Under the pieces are notes generated by a model, which was not told where the DNA came from, did no database searches, and saw nothing but the letters and a program-made list of their open reading frames with translations. From the NCBI RefSeq assembly GCF_901709675.1, contig NC_051098.1:11039000-11102999 (forward strand): 64,000 nucleotides of DNA. The letters are read 5' to 3'. Positions 49,401-60,802 of the stretch are shown piece after piece. Position numbers and translations under genes: made by a program. The stretch comes from Syngnathus acus. Lineage: Eukaryota > Chordata > Actinopteri > Syngnathiformes > Syngnathidae. Position 1 is the stretch's first letter. The number at the start of each line of letters is the position of its first letter.

Positions 49401-52380
49401 CACAAAGATAAAAATTCTATTCTCAGCAGTTACACTGATAAGATCATTTGACGAAAATGAGTGAGGATGTCTTGTCAGTGGGGAGTCATCCCAGATTGCT
49501 GCATGGGGATTGGGAAGTGTATTAGAGCCCCTTTGCTAAGCATTTCGACGAGAAAATAAATTGTGTGATGCGAACTTCATTGGTTGCTATATGTCCTCAT
49601 TACTCCAAAAAGAAATCAATATTGATGATCCATGAAGATGAACTTTTCCACTTTCATCTTCTGCCTCCGTGCCAAAGGTCTGACTTTTACACAATAATGA
49701 ATTCTCAAATGAAAAAATATAGGCTTGCTTTGAAGGCACACTCGCTCATAAAAAATAAAAATTAAAAAAATAGTTGCATTGTTCATATTGCACATAGCAA
49801 AGGCAAAGAAATTAATTGTTAACTTGAGAGTTAGAATCTTGTTTACTGCATTTTTTTAAATGTCTCCAGTAAATTGTGGTTGTTTTATCCTCAAATGTCT
49901 TTGTGTTATCCTTACTGTAAATCAAACTGCCCAGCTCTCCCCCAAAAAATTTACAGTTGAAGTGTTAGTAACCACAAAGCTCAATAAATTAGTTTTGAGT
50001 CAAAGATGGAAAAGTTATTGACATCATAAATTCAGATCAAGAAGGTCCCTGTTCGAACCCATTTGATTGTACGGTACCGCCCTTGAGTTTCAAGGCTCAG
50101 ACTTTTGTTGATGTTTTAATGAAGAGACACAATTTTACACTTATTAGTGTATCTATATAAAATGAATTAGCAATCCATTCTGTAATATCCTAACAATATT
50201 TAATCAACTTCAGAATTCCTTGAACATTGCTGTCCAGTCATAATCGGCCTTTTAATTCTCATTTTGACACCAGTCTACATGAAAAATATCAATGCCAATT
50301 TGCCTTCTTTCCTCACAGTTACTTCTCCTCAATGCCATCCTTTCTGTTTAACATTCCAATTTTCCGCCTTGCTAGGTGTCCGTCTTGTCGAGATGTACGC
50401 CATCTTTCACAATGCCCACATATTGGGTTTTTATTCTCCCTTCGGAAATTCACCTTGAGTATATGATGGCTAGTGATGCAACAGGGCTTGTGGAGTGTGA
50501 ATCTTTGACAATAATCCACTCCACTGGCTTGTAGGAAGCTATTGTGAATCGCAGATTAATGGGAGCAAGATGAACATTTCCTTCATTCCTGCTCATTTCT
50601 CACTGAACGTTGAATGTATTTCTTACATTTTGGTCTGATACGGTGGATCCACTCATTGGTCTAGAAGTGGACAACCTCAAGATGATAGCTGAGTGGTAGA
50701 CGTACAATAACAGTGCCATGTTGAATAACTCCTCTCACCCTGTCTATGATAAACTGTGGCAGAAGGGGAGCTCATTAGCAAACACATTATTTTACCCAGG
50801 AGCAGACTCTGTTATGCCCTCGCCATCAACACTACAACAGCAGCGTGGGCGACATTTGTCAAAACATGCCCTTCACCACACCTCAATCAAAAGACTCTTT
50901 CATAGCCTCAATGCCAGTTATTATTGTAAATGAATCATGTGTAGCACTTTATTTCTATTTTTATTATTATTATTTATTATTGTTTGTATTTGCATTATTA
51001 AACAATGTACTCTTTGGTACTGTAACATTAATTTCCCCTCTGGGAGTTATGAGATTATTCTCCTTTTGTGACTTTCTCACAATTGCTGATCACAATATGT
51101 GGTACAAAATATACACCAATAATATTATGTCACAATGGAAACATTTCCTTATCCAATCTTTATCTTACGTAAGGTTTTTGTAGTACATTTGTATTGTTTT
51201 TTTCTACTGCAACAGTACATAACAAACAAACAATGGTGTGAAGAAATAGCCTTGGCCGTGCTAATGACCCCATTAGGGCCGGAGTGTTAGCTGCCGTTAT
51301 TGCAACACACACACACACACACGTGCAAACACCATAACACGTCCAACCAAACACATACATCTCGAATGTTCTCAGATATGGCGAGCATGTAATTTAAAAG
51401 AAGGTGACTCCTGTTGCACAAGATAAGCAGCAAATACAGTCCGTGCCATCTGTTGTACAAATGGGCCTCGGTGAGGTCTATTTTTCATCTTGAAGTTACA
51501 GTCATAGCTCATAGAAGAAAGACAGCATCATGACCATTACTGTGGGCCACCGTGTCCTCTTGGAGAAGGTTTAAATAGTCGAGCGTGATTATAGTGTCTG
51601 GAGGAGATCTTCTCTCGCTTTCTCACTTAGAGAGCACAGACGTATTCGTGTGACCTTTCCTTGCAGCTCTGACTTGCAGATATTGTAAGTTATTGAACAA
51701 TCATCCCTCTTGTCCTTATCTTAAGGGAATGAGAAATGGAGTTTGACATCAGTCAGTTACATCATTAGTCCAACTGAGTGAAAGTCCCATGGCATCACTC
51801 TGTGAGCGCTTGCCATAAGATCTTGAATGAAAACAAAATTTCCTTTTGGTTCGCCTCCAATTTGTTCTCATCCTCAAAATTGCAGCTGTGGAAATTATTT
51901 CTGCCATCCTGGGTGCAGAATGCAAAACTAATTTGCCCCCAGCATGGTTTCAAATGAACTATGAATTCAAAGGAAACGGCATGTCAGTACGCCACACAAG
52001 CAGACTATTTCATCTGTGCGATTCAAAGTCTTTCAGCTGAAATTTGCCCTCTAACTGGTGATAAACATATCCAGTCGCTAATTTTCTTTATGGGTTTATC
52101 TGTCGGACAACTTCCTAAATGGATTATATATGTCTGTATGCTTATTTATTTTCATGGGTAGGTATTTTTCCTACACTACTCCCGTCTTAAAATTATTACT
52201 ATTGTGGTAGTGTTGATGCTTCATCTCATTATTTTGGTTATTGCGTGAGATTTCAATATGTTTTCATCAGGATTTAAGTAACCTAAGAAAACGAGGTATG
52301 TGATTTTTTTTTTTTTTTTTAATGTTTTTGTTTCTGTTTGTTTATTATAATCTTAAATGTTCTTAAATGAATTTATGCCA
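46401..52380. other. No gene recognised over about 6 kb
   Basis: Pyrimidine-rich DNA at 48,717-48,895, T19 at 49,124-49,142, and a short CA array at 51,304-51,322. Frames are at most 112 codons (50,845-51,183, composition-driven). A possible SINE B box lies at 50,041-50,060. No exon could be supported. Confidence 0.5.
50030..50062 (+). mobile_element. Possible SINE fragment (B-box region)
   Basis: AAGAAGGTCCCTGTTCGAAC followed by CC resembles the fish SINE segment AGAAGGTCCTGGGTTCGAACCC. No A box was found upstream, so this may be chance. Confidence 0.25.
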
Positions 52381-52399
52381 GGCTCTGACCTGATGTGAT

Positions 52400-52565
52400 T
52401 CTGTTCTATAATCTATCAATGACGTTGTAATCTATTTTTTTAAATGAATTTATGTAAATGCTATGCTCTGCTTCACCTGTTTTCAATAATTTGTTTTGTA
52501 AAGCACTTTGAATTGCCTCTGTGTATGAAATGTGCTATATAAATAAATTTGACTTTGACTTTAAT
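52400..52565 (+). mobile_element. LINE 3' end (GTAAAGCACTTTGA type)
   Basis: TTTGTAAAGCACTTTGAATT, then GTGTATGAAATGTGCTATAT and AAATAAATTTGACTTTGACTTT is the 3' terminus of a common teleost L2-like LINE (TGTAAAGCACTTTGA .. AAGTGCTATATAAATAAAGTTTGA), ending in TTTGAC repeats. The preceding 80-100 bp are probably 3' UTR of the same insertion; no coding frame remains. Confidence 0.75.
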
Positions 52566-55500
52566 TAAGTTTCTTACAAATTCAAAAATTTGCCTTTAAC
52601 ATTCTTTACCTGATGGTATGGATCTATGCAAACCCTGTTTGCAATATTGGAAAGTTGTCATGCTGGCACGCAAGGAATTGCTTTCAGTAATTGAAAAATC
52701 TTCTGCCTGCATTTTTTGATATTGTTAGAAGATAAATAAATAAACAAACCAGGCTTTACAGTGTGTGAGATATTCTAAGATAAGTACACTATTGTTTTGG
52801 AGACTGTTTCATAGTGAAGGATGTCACTATTTTATGGCGATAAAATGAGGTAACTTAATTCTTCTGTCATAATCCATTAAGTTTATTGGATTTCTCACTG
52901 CCATCACCTTGACTTTGATTGTATTGGGTTGATTGATTATGTTGTGTGATTGAGTGTGTCGGTGTTGTAATCCTTGCCCTGCCAAATGGTCTCTGATAAT
53001 GGGGAAAATATATATTCACTTTGCAAGTACATGCCAAAAAGAAACAAGTTGTCTTATGGGATGCCCATTTTGATGCTCTTCTCGCTAAAAAAAGATCTTC
53101 TCAAATAGCAAAACTGAACATGATGTTACATTGTTGCATCTCACCTTTGTCTCATGTTGCCTTGAACAGCGTTGTGATGATTCCAGCTTTCATATTGCAA
53201 AATGCATGGTGGAAATGTCTGCCACAGATGTGTACCCCGTGTGCTATTGTGAAAATAACGGTCATCTGGCTTGTGTTGTTGTTTGGCCTTGTGTCAGAAA
53301 TGGTTTCAGGAAGGGATGGGATTCACAACAAGTCAGATGCAGTGGACAGAAGGTCGGAGGAGAGAAACACTAAAAAATGGTCTGTTCGTCAGGCAGTGAA
53401 CATGTCCATGTACACACTTGCCGTCTAATACACAGACTCCATCTTCCTTGTCAAAACAATCAAGTGAAATATACACCTCAGGGACGCATGTTTTAGGAAC
53501 TATTACCATCAATCTCTTTTTTTACAAGTAAATGTTAATTTGTTATTATGGCGCCCGTGGGATAGTTTAAGTGTCCCATTGAGTTTAAATGTGCACAGGT
53601 GGAACTCATCGCCCGGGAGATCATGATTCTTTTGTCAAATGAGTGAGATGGAAATGATTGTTTAGTCAAGCTAGATGATTGTGTTAACATTTTTTATATG
53701 GGTCTTCTAAAAGATCTAATTCAATTATGGAAGGAAATCTTTTGTGACTGGAAGAAATTTGGTCCTGTAAATTGAGCTAATTACTCGTTATATTTTGGGG
53801 TGGGGGAAAAAAACCATTTGGCTTTTATGTGTATAAAGGCCAGAAGGGGACTAATATCTTTATCACAAGAGAACAAAGTGGAGTGACACTTTCAAGTGAA
53901 GGGAATTCTGTCGGTATCAGTAAATCCCTCATTGAGAGTTCCGCTGATTTCAGATCACTTCCGTAGGGTGAAGTATTTCCGACTTCAAAGCTTCCGTTGA
54001 ACTGGCGCTGCTAATTCCAGCTTGGCAGCGGAGGAGCAGAGGTTTCATGCTGCAGAGCAAGTTAAAACAACCATTTTTAACTTTGGAATATGTTAATCAT
54101 AAGCGTTAAAATGAAAGTTATTTCTTCCGGTATGTTGGCTAAGTAAAGTCGGCTGCATGATTGTAGCTGTGGGTTGATGCTTTGGGAAATGACAGACAGG
54201 TCTACACAGAATATGGCAAGAACGTAGACAGCAATTTCGTAAAACAGTCAAGGCTTTAATTCAAGCAAATGAATGGCAATTGAATGATTAAATCGCCATC
54301 TGCCAAATGAAACAAAATTTCGTAAAGGCCAGCTGCTCATCCCAAAAAAGTCATTCACTTTAAACAGAGCAGATGATTGATGTTCGTCTGTGGGGAGTCA
54401 TAAAACAACATGGCGAGGGAAATCTATTCTGAAAGATTTGATTTTGGGTTTGTTAGCTCGTCCTTATTCATTCTCTATGGAAAAAGTCAATTTTGAGTGT
54501 TTTGTAAGGGCTCATCTGACCAACATCAGGAGAAAACACTCGGTTTGTAGTTTGGGTTTGAAATATGTCTATTTTCGATTTATTCCTGGAACCTTTCTGA
54601 CACACCTTGTCGTATTTTTTTTTTCCTTGCATTGGTTATGACAGTCTGATATAAGATTTACTACTTCAACGACCAAGGAACATTCCGTCAAAGGGGAGCA
54701 TGCAAGGACAGGATTGTCCGTCATTATTATTCCTGTTTGTCATTTTAGTTTCCACACTCTCTGACCTTCACTGGCCCTCATTTATATTTCGGTTTTGACG
54801 TTTCTATTGAAGGTAGTGATCACAAGAGTTGGTCATTTATTTTTTTAGCTGACAAAATTAATCTATTTAGTGTGAACACAGATTACAGATCATTCTGTTT
54901 GGAGCTGAATTTTAGGATCATTTTAAGACAGATCGTTTTGCAATCTTCAATAGGTACTCAACCAGCAAGAGTTTCATAAATCCCCGCATAACACTGTTGT
55001 AGTCTTTTTTAGAAACAAAATCCGTGTATGGCAGCGGAAATTCATACAGCTATCTGACACACTGCCTTCACGGATGGCTACCCCGGGGATTTTTAAAGAA
55101 GTGCATTGGTTTGGAAAATCCTGTTCCATTAACTGATGTTTTGTGACCGTTCAGTGTAATGAATAATCATAGGCAACCTAATTTGCATTTAAATTCATGC
55201 CACTTTCACTATTTGAACAAGAACAGGTGTGAAAATATTGTGGATGATTGTTGGAAGATAGTTATTCAAATTGTCAGTCAAGGCAGTGCCCAGGTCCAGT
55301 TGTTTTTGATTTAATCATTTTAAATATTCTAATTATTATAACTAATTAAATTGTGTAAGTATTTGATGACGTCTGCATAGACTAAAAAAAATCGGAGAAA
55401 ACACCATTTGCAAAATAATTTGGAAGTAGAAAGTAGAAAAATATCTAATCAACCCTAAGCACTGTTTCTACATTACCAATTATAAATACCGGGAATCAAA

Positions 55501-56100
55501 CAGAATTTATGCATGCAAAACCCCAAAATGTGTCATAACAAATCATGTGACATTAATCTCGCCGCTGCCAACGCGCAGAAAAACACACCTGACAAGTCTC
55601 GCAACTTTTTTGATGTTCTACTTTCTTTGTGAGGCTGTTCCTTTTTTAATATGGAGGTGAATGTGAGAGATTCAGGTCACCAATGTCACTCCTGCAGAAC
55701 TGCCAAATTATTAGAATTCACTTCCGTAAGAATTTGTCTGTCTGCTAAACTGTAAATTTGGGATAGGACAAACTATGGTAAAGTGTACAAAGGAATATAT
55801 CGGTCAAATATGACGACTATAGCCATTGAAATTTTTGGTTGAATTATACAGAACTGTTCAAATGGTTTTTAAAAACACTCTCAATGAATGTTGTCAGTAT
55901 GCAAATTTTTTAAGTACTGAGCCAACATCACACCACTTTGTTTTATTATGCCGATGCTGAGCTGGCATTGTGCCTAGAAGAAGAAAACACACTAAGCAAT
56001 GAGCATTTAGAAAACTATTGATCTGCTCTAAGGCTGATAGAACAAATGTCAGAGAGATGATTCTAAAGGCCTAATATATTGTATCGCCATTTATCATGTC
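52566..56100. other. No gene recognised; a 135-codon frame is present
   Basis: The frame at 53,021-53,428 opens from TTG rather than ATG; its first ATG is further in, and no domain is recognisable. Its C-terminal third (SGRDGIHNKSDAVDRRSEER) is polar and the middle hydrophobic (IVKITVIWLVLLFGLVSEMV). There is no supporting splice or promoter signal. The rest of the stretch is AT-rich. Confidence 0.4.
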
Positions 56101-56132
56101 CGGACAGGAGCTACAATTCACTTAGTTGGTAG

Positions 56133-56205
56133 TTCAACATATGTGGCATAGTGAACAACACATTCATTTCACAGTTCTGAGTTTGGGCGTACCAGGTTTC
56201 CCAAC
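56133..56205 (+). mobile_element. Degenerate tRNA-derived SINE fragment
   Basis: ATGTGGCATAGTGAACAACA, then CATTTCACAGTTCTGAGTTT and GGGCGTACCAGGTTTCCC follow the fish SINE order GGCGCAGTGGTTAGCACATT - CGCCTCACAGTTCTGAGGTT - CGGGTTCGAATCC, with both promoter boxes eroded. Confidence 0.45.
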
Positions 56206-57065
56206 TGCATTTTATAATTATTTATTGACATATCAGATATGTATTTTTTGATAATCTTAACACAGTAGGGACAAAATAATATTCAATATTTTAAAAAAAA
56301 TATGTTTTAATATTTTCTTTTTATTTAAATTATATTTTCCCAGCATTGTGTCTGTAGACTTATGTTTTAGATGGTGGTCATTTTGAATGACTTTGTGACT
56401 TGGCTGACAATAGGCTTACAAATATTTAATGAAGTTAAAATGAAACAAAATGGGAAAAACCCTCCAGATGTAAACCTCCCTTTTTATATTAGCATTGTCT
56501 TCCCCTACCGGAGGCCAGAAACACAATATAAGTTCTATTTCTGATAAGTACTGTCATAAGAGGAGGCTGATGTGGAGCTAGTCATGTGACTCACCAAGCA
56601 AGAAGTGCATCCATCCTTTTTCAACATCGCTCATCCTGTTCAGGCTCGGGGGGTTGCTGGAGCCTCTCCCAGCTAACATCAATGTTTTCTGGCATGACAA
56701 GGTTACCAGGTTTTATGGAAATTGTCTTTGGTAAGGTTGGACGTCAGCGAATGACAAAACTCTCATTCCCAATTAAAAATATGTCCCTTGTCTTTGTCAA
56801 TTCCAGATACTAGCAATACTTACTATTCAGATGTCGTATCCACTAATTTCCCTGACCAGGCTTGTGAGATTAGAAGGCCGCCAGTAGCTTCTCTTGCGCA
56901 GCCCATCTGAGACCTCCACATTAATATTTATATCGTAATTTGAATAATGTGAATCCATTTCAAATGACAAAATGAAGTTTTGAAAACAGAGCAGTGGAAC
57001 TGACAAGGATGTTACAAATGGGAAAAACAGTGTAGGCCTAAATTCAAACTTCACTAATAGTCAAG
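56206..57065. other. No gene recognised apart from a short repeat fragment at 56,608-56,680
   Basis: AT-rich sequence with A/T runs at 56,285-56,340 and one 75-codon frame on each strand without domains. No promoter or exon signals. Confidence 0.45.
56608..56680 (+). mobile_element. Second degenerate copy of the 'CATCCATTTTC' teleost repeat
   Basis: CATCCATCCTTTTTCAACAT, then TCATCCTGTTCAGGCTCGGG and GGGTTGCTGGAGCCTCTCCC followed by AGCTAACATC parallels the consensus CCATCCATTTTCTACC - GCTTGTCCCTTTCGGGGTC - GGTGCTGGAGCCTATCCCAGCTGACATC. Short and non-coding; related to the copy at 14,004. Confidence 0.6.
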
Positions 57066-57150
57066 GCCTTGTAGACAAGGAAGGGGGAAAAAAAAGTATC
57101 AACAGGCTTTGTAGACAAAATACCAGGAAAAAAAAAATGTATCAACAGGC
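57066..57150 (+). repeat. ~42-bp tandem duplication
   Basis: Unit 1 (57,066-57,107) contains TTGTAGACAAGG, an A run, GTATCAACAGGC; unit 2 (57,108-57,150) contains TTGTAGACAAAATACCAGG, an A run, TGTATCAACAGGC. The A runs differ in length, as expected after slippage. Confidence 0.85.
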
Positions 57151-57979
57151 GCGATGTATACCACGCACTCAATAAACGGAAAATTGACCTCGTCTCGGAC
57201 TAACATTCCTTGGAATATTGGTTATCGGGAAAGGTACTGCTGTACTGTATCTCATTTCACCCTTGTACTTCCCCGTTGCTCTCTGGGCGATGCAACAACA
57301 ACAATAGATTTTGTACTACACACAATTTCTCACAAAGTATAAAAGGATGCGGGTGAATGGAGCAATGGCGTTATAGTCCCAATGGATGAGGGAAAAGAAA
57401 ATTAGATTAGATGCCACGAAGGTGAGTGTTGCTCTAAAAAAGAAGGCATGGAAGGGAAAAAAATCATAGAAAAAAGAGTAAATGATCTCTCTTGGGAGAA
57501 AATGTGAGATCAGAAAGAATGTGTGTTCTTTGTGAGGAGTTCTTGCCATTTGTGAGATTTCTTTTTTTTAGACATTGTCTTTGTGCAAAGTTCTTTCCTA
57601 AAATAATTGGTTATGGGTAGCAATTGTAGCACTTATTTCATTTTTAGTTCATCAAACTTCTTACACTACAAATCTCAAAGATCTTAAAAGAATTTTTGAA
57701 GAGCGCACGTAGCAATTGCGACTTTATTTTGTTCACTCAACACTTTTATAGATTTACAATATACTGCAGAAATACCTTGAAGTTCAAACACATTCCATTC
57801 CTGCTTCAATTAAATTTATCATTGGTGAGAAATATATTAAAAACTGCCACAACCAGATAGACGAACTGCAGTTGAAAGAAGTGTCTCTATTTTATGACCG
57901 GCTACGAATTAAAGCTTCAAAATTGCATTTCACTGTCATACATTTCAGATTTTCACTTTCATATATTTAATTTTTCATA
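57151..57979. other. No gene recognised
   Basis: AT-rich DNA with short frames only (62 codons plus, 77 codons minus), the latter rich in Phe from A/T composition. The sequence becomes TA-rich close to the element at 57,982. Confidence 0.5.
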
Positions 57980-57981
57980 TA

Positions 57982-58462
57982 CCGTTTTTTTCCATGTATA
58001 ATGCACCCCCATGTATAATACGCACCCTAAAAATGGCATGTTGATGCTGGAAAAAAGCCTGTACCCATGTATAATACGCACCCAAATTTTGACTCCTACC
58101 TAAGTCCGTAAACGTAAAATTATTTCAGAAAAAATCTTTGGGAACAACCGGATGTTATTCTGCCGGTCAGTATCACTGAGCATGCGCTAGCAAACTCAAT
58201 AGCGAAGAAATGTTTCGGATTTGTGTAGGGTACATTGTGACAGCAAACGAGCAGGTGATCGAGCAAGCGTCTGATACGAGAGCATTGTGTTCGTATGGAG
58301 CGTGTTTGAGGTGAACAGCAGAGAAGAAAGCGCATCTGTAATGGCGGCCTCCGTATGATATCCGGATTAAAAAAATATCTATATTTACCCATGTATAATG
58401 CGCACCCCAGATTTTAGGACAATAAATTAGTTAAATTTTGCGCATTATACATGGAAAAAAAC

Positions 58463-58464
<2 letters not shown>
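57982..58464. mobile_element. Non-autonomous inverted-repeat DNA element, 'CATGTATAATGCGCAC' family
   Basis: Left end: CCGTTTTTTTCCATGTATAA, right end: TTATACATGGAAAAAAACGG, a near-perfect inverted repeat of about 25 bp. TA lies on both sides (57,980-57,981 and 58,465-58,466). The motif CCATGTATAATACGCACCC recurs at about 58,010 and 58,064 on the left and CCATGTATAATGCGCACCCC at 58,388 on the right, the same architecture as the ATAAGGCGCAC family. The roughly 300-bp interior is GC-richer (GAGCATGCGCTAGC, ATGGCGGCCTCCG). A 90-codon minus-strand frame (58,392-58,120) crosses it with no recognised domain. The right end runs straight into a TA microsatellite. Confidence 0.88.

Positions 58465-58502
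<38 letters not shown>
58465..58502. repeat. (TA)n microsatellite adjoining the element
   Basis: Nineteen TA units begin at the TA that also serves as the element's right flank, then TATAAAAACAGG. The element may have inserted into TA-rich DNA, or the flank may have expanded afterwards. Confidence 0.95.
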
Positions 58503-58507
<5 letters not shown>

Positions 58508-59742
58508 AAAACAGGTTCTGAGGACGGATAAGGCTATCTGAATTGTCCTAATCATCCCCTCCAAAATGAGTTTGAGAGCTTTTGCCCACAGGCTGTCAGT
58601 TTAGCGCTCCGAGAAGGAGGTCAAAAGGCTCCAGGTTTCATTCGTCCCCAGTGCAATTTATTTACTTAATGGCACCTCGCCTTAGGTTGCTCGTGTTCTC
58701 AGCTACTATTGCTTATTTCTACATCTGTATTCTGTGCCTTTTGCTATACCTGATAATTGGCTTTTCATGGTATGAGACCCGGATTGAACTGGGTCCTTAT
58801 CAATCTTGTGTACGAGGGGGGTTTCTTTCATTTTGTTTTTGTTTTATTGTGTCTGACTTTTTACCTTTCAAATAGGCTTATCTTCATTGTTGATATCATC
58901 ATTGTATACCTTGACCTTACCCCCAGTCTAGATTCCGATTTGATTCAGTCACTCGAGTTAATAGAGTACGGAAATTCCAGTTCTTGCACGTTGTAAATGT
59001 TCAACGACAAGTTAAAAAATATATTCAATAATGTTGAAATGCACGTTGTGATACCTTTGGATCATATTGTTTTTTCAGTACAATTTGACCATCTGTAATA
59101 GGCATTCCAGGCAGCGTGAGAGAAACGAAAAAAGAGGACCTTTATTGGATATCGTCTCCTGAATAGAAATGAGCCATTTGCTTCTTCTCTTTATCTCCAT
59201 CTTTTGTGGGAAAGAAAGTATGCGTCAAAACAATGCACTCTGCATAATGAGTTATTTAAAGCCGCATCAGATTGACCACCTCGGTAGGCACAAAATTTAT
59301 GGCCTTGTCCCAACCTTCGCAAAGGAGCCGAATCCATTTTCTTTATCATTTGGAGCAGACTCAATGAGAAACAAAGAAACAAGTAGAAAGAATAGAGGAG
59401 AACAGAGGCAAAACAGAAAAGATGCCCGCGAAACTAAGTTTCTTTCAACAATAGCTTATCTAGTATAGGGGACATGCTGTATTCCTCCATCATAGATATG
59501 TTAAGATCCAGGTTTGACCTAATTTTTTAAAAGCCAGAGGGCTTGCTATATGATTATCTGCGAAAGGGATCTGTTGTAATGTGATAAAAAGAAATGGATT
59601 TAGAAAGCGAGCTTGTTCTCTTGAATGTGAGATTAAAGCTTGGACAGGATTGGATATATTTAAAACCGTGAAACACAAAGAACAAAACATGATAAAAAGA
59701 AGACGGCAAATAATATATATGTCTGACTTTGGCATTTACAAA
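58503..59742. other. No gene recognised; hydrophobic 97-codon frame at 58,582-58,875
   Basis: The plus-strand frame contains MAPRLRLLVFSATIAYFYIC and a following Leu/Ile-rich stretch that would form a membrane segment, and CTTTTGCCCACAG at 58,579-58,591 resembles a splice acceptor. Composition (T-rich) is sufficient to explain it, and no family is recognised. Frames at 59,169-59,468 (99 codons) and on its opposite strand are likewise unassigned. Confidence 0.4.
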
Positions 59743-59930
59743 GCCCAGTTCCAATAAAATTAGGAAATCATTATGTAGTATGTAAATAAAAATCTAATAC
59801 AGTTTCCAAATCTTTACATTTTTTATTCATTGAAATACACTGAAAACATATTTCATGTTTAATTAATTTAATTAATTAATTTTAGGCCTACAATACAATC
59901 AAAAAATATCGGGACTGGCATCTTTACCAG
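59743..59930 (+). mobile_element. Old DNA-transposon-like repeat ('CCCAGTTCCAATAAAATTAGGA')
   Basis: GCCCAGTTCCAATAAAATTA, AATAAAAATCTAATACAGTT, TTTCCAAATCTTTACATTTT, TATTCATTGAAATACACTGA and AACATATTTCATGTTTAA follow, in order, a well-known fish repeat (CCCAGTTCCAATGAAGTTGGGACG - ATAAATAAAAACAGAATACA - TTTGCAAATCCTTTTCAACC - TATTCAATTGAATACACT). The second end is suggested by ATATCGGGACTGGCA near 59,908. Strongly diverged and non-coding. Confidence 0.65.
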
Positions 59931-60743
59931 TGGCGGGTATTTCGAGCAAATTTGTCCGTTCCAGGGTTGTTGACAAAACTCGACATAAAAATTATTTAAA
60001 GTTCTGAGTCTTACTCTTATTTCAGTGAAACCCTCTGGGTGAACATTTGCTCCATTTGGAATCTCGGTGACTATTCAAGAGGTAAAATGCCTTTTTCTAC
60101 TTTGGCCTGCTTCCCATCATCCAATAGGAAATTGGCCACATGGGCATTCTAAATGCAAATTGGAATCCATTTTATAGACTCGACTGACCGAATATGTACA
60201 GTATATGCTGTTGTAAGGCTTTTTGGGAGAGAATGTTGGACATATGCAATACAATGTATCTCGCACAAGGAGACGTGACAGCTCGTGGATTCCATCAGAT
60301 TGGCGAAGGATACGGGAAGCCAATATTTCTGACAAATGAATTGTTTATTTTTCAACTGTTGGGCATGAATGTACAAAAAGTCTTTTATGAATTCAATTTA
60401 TTGCCCATTGAGAAACTGCTGTAATTTTTAATCAGCTCATCTGTAATAGCTGACAGTTCAAAGTCCTGTGAGCCACTACTTAGAAGTGATAAGACGACAA
60501 TTTGTAGTATCAAGTGTGAAATTAATGCTTTATCTACCATTTCCCAGTGCACTCATCTAAGAAATTATATCAAATAACTCATTTGTCAGTCTCACTTCAG
60601 ATTATTGCGAATTTCTCTCACTCTTCTATTTCCATAGTTGGGATACATTGTAACATTGGCCAGTGTATGAATTGTTTATCATATTATATATTCTTATTAT
60701 ATTTATCATATTTATATATTCTATTTGTCGTATTAGACGTTTC

Positions 60744-60802
<59 letters not shown>

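Noticed and set aside
49950-49975. Tc1-type end (ACAGTTGAAGTGTTAGTAAC)
   Set aside because: Only the first ten bases agree with Tc1/Sleeping Beauty-like ends and no inverted partner was found.
53021-53428. 135-codon plus-strand frame as an exon
   Set aside because: It opens on TTG, lacks a good acceptor or donor and has no recognised similarity. It is the best of the remaining frames but not supportable.
58579-58875. Membrane-protein exon after CTTTTGCCCACAG
   Set aside because: The hydrophobic stretch is what T-rich DNA yields in this frame; no donor site or family match.
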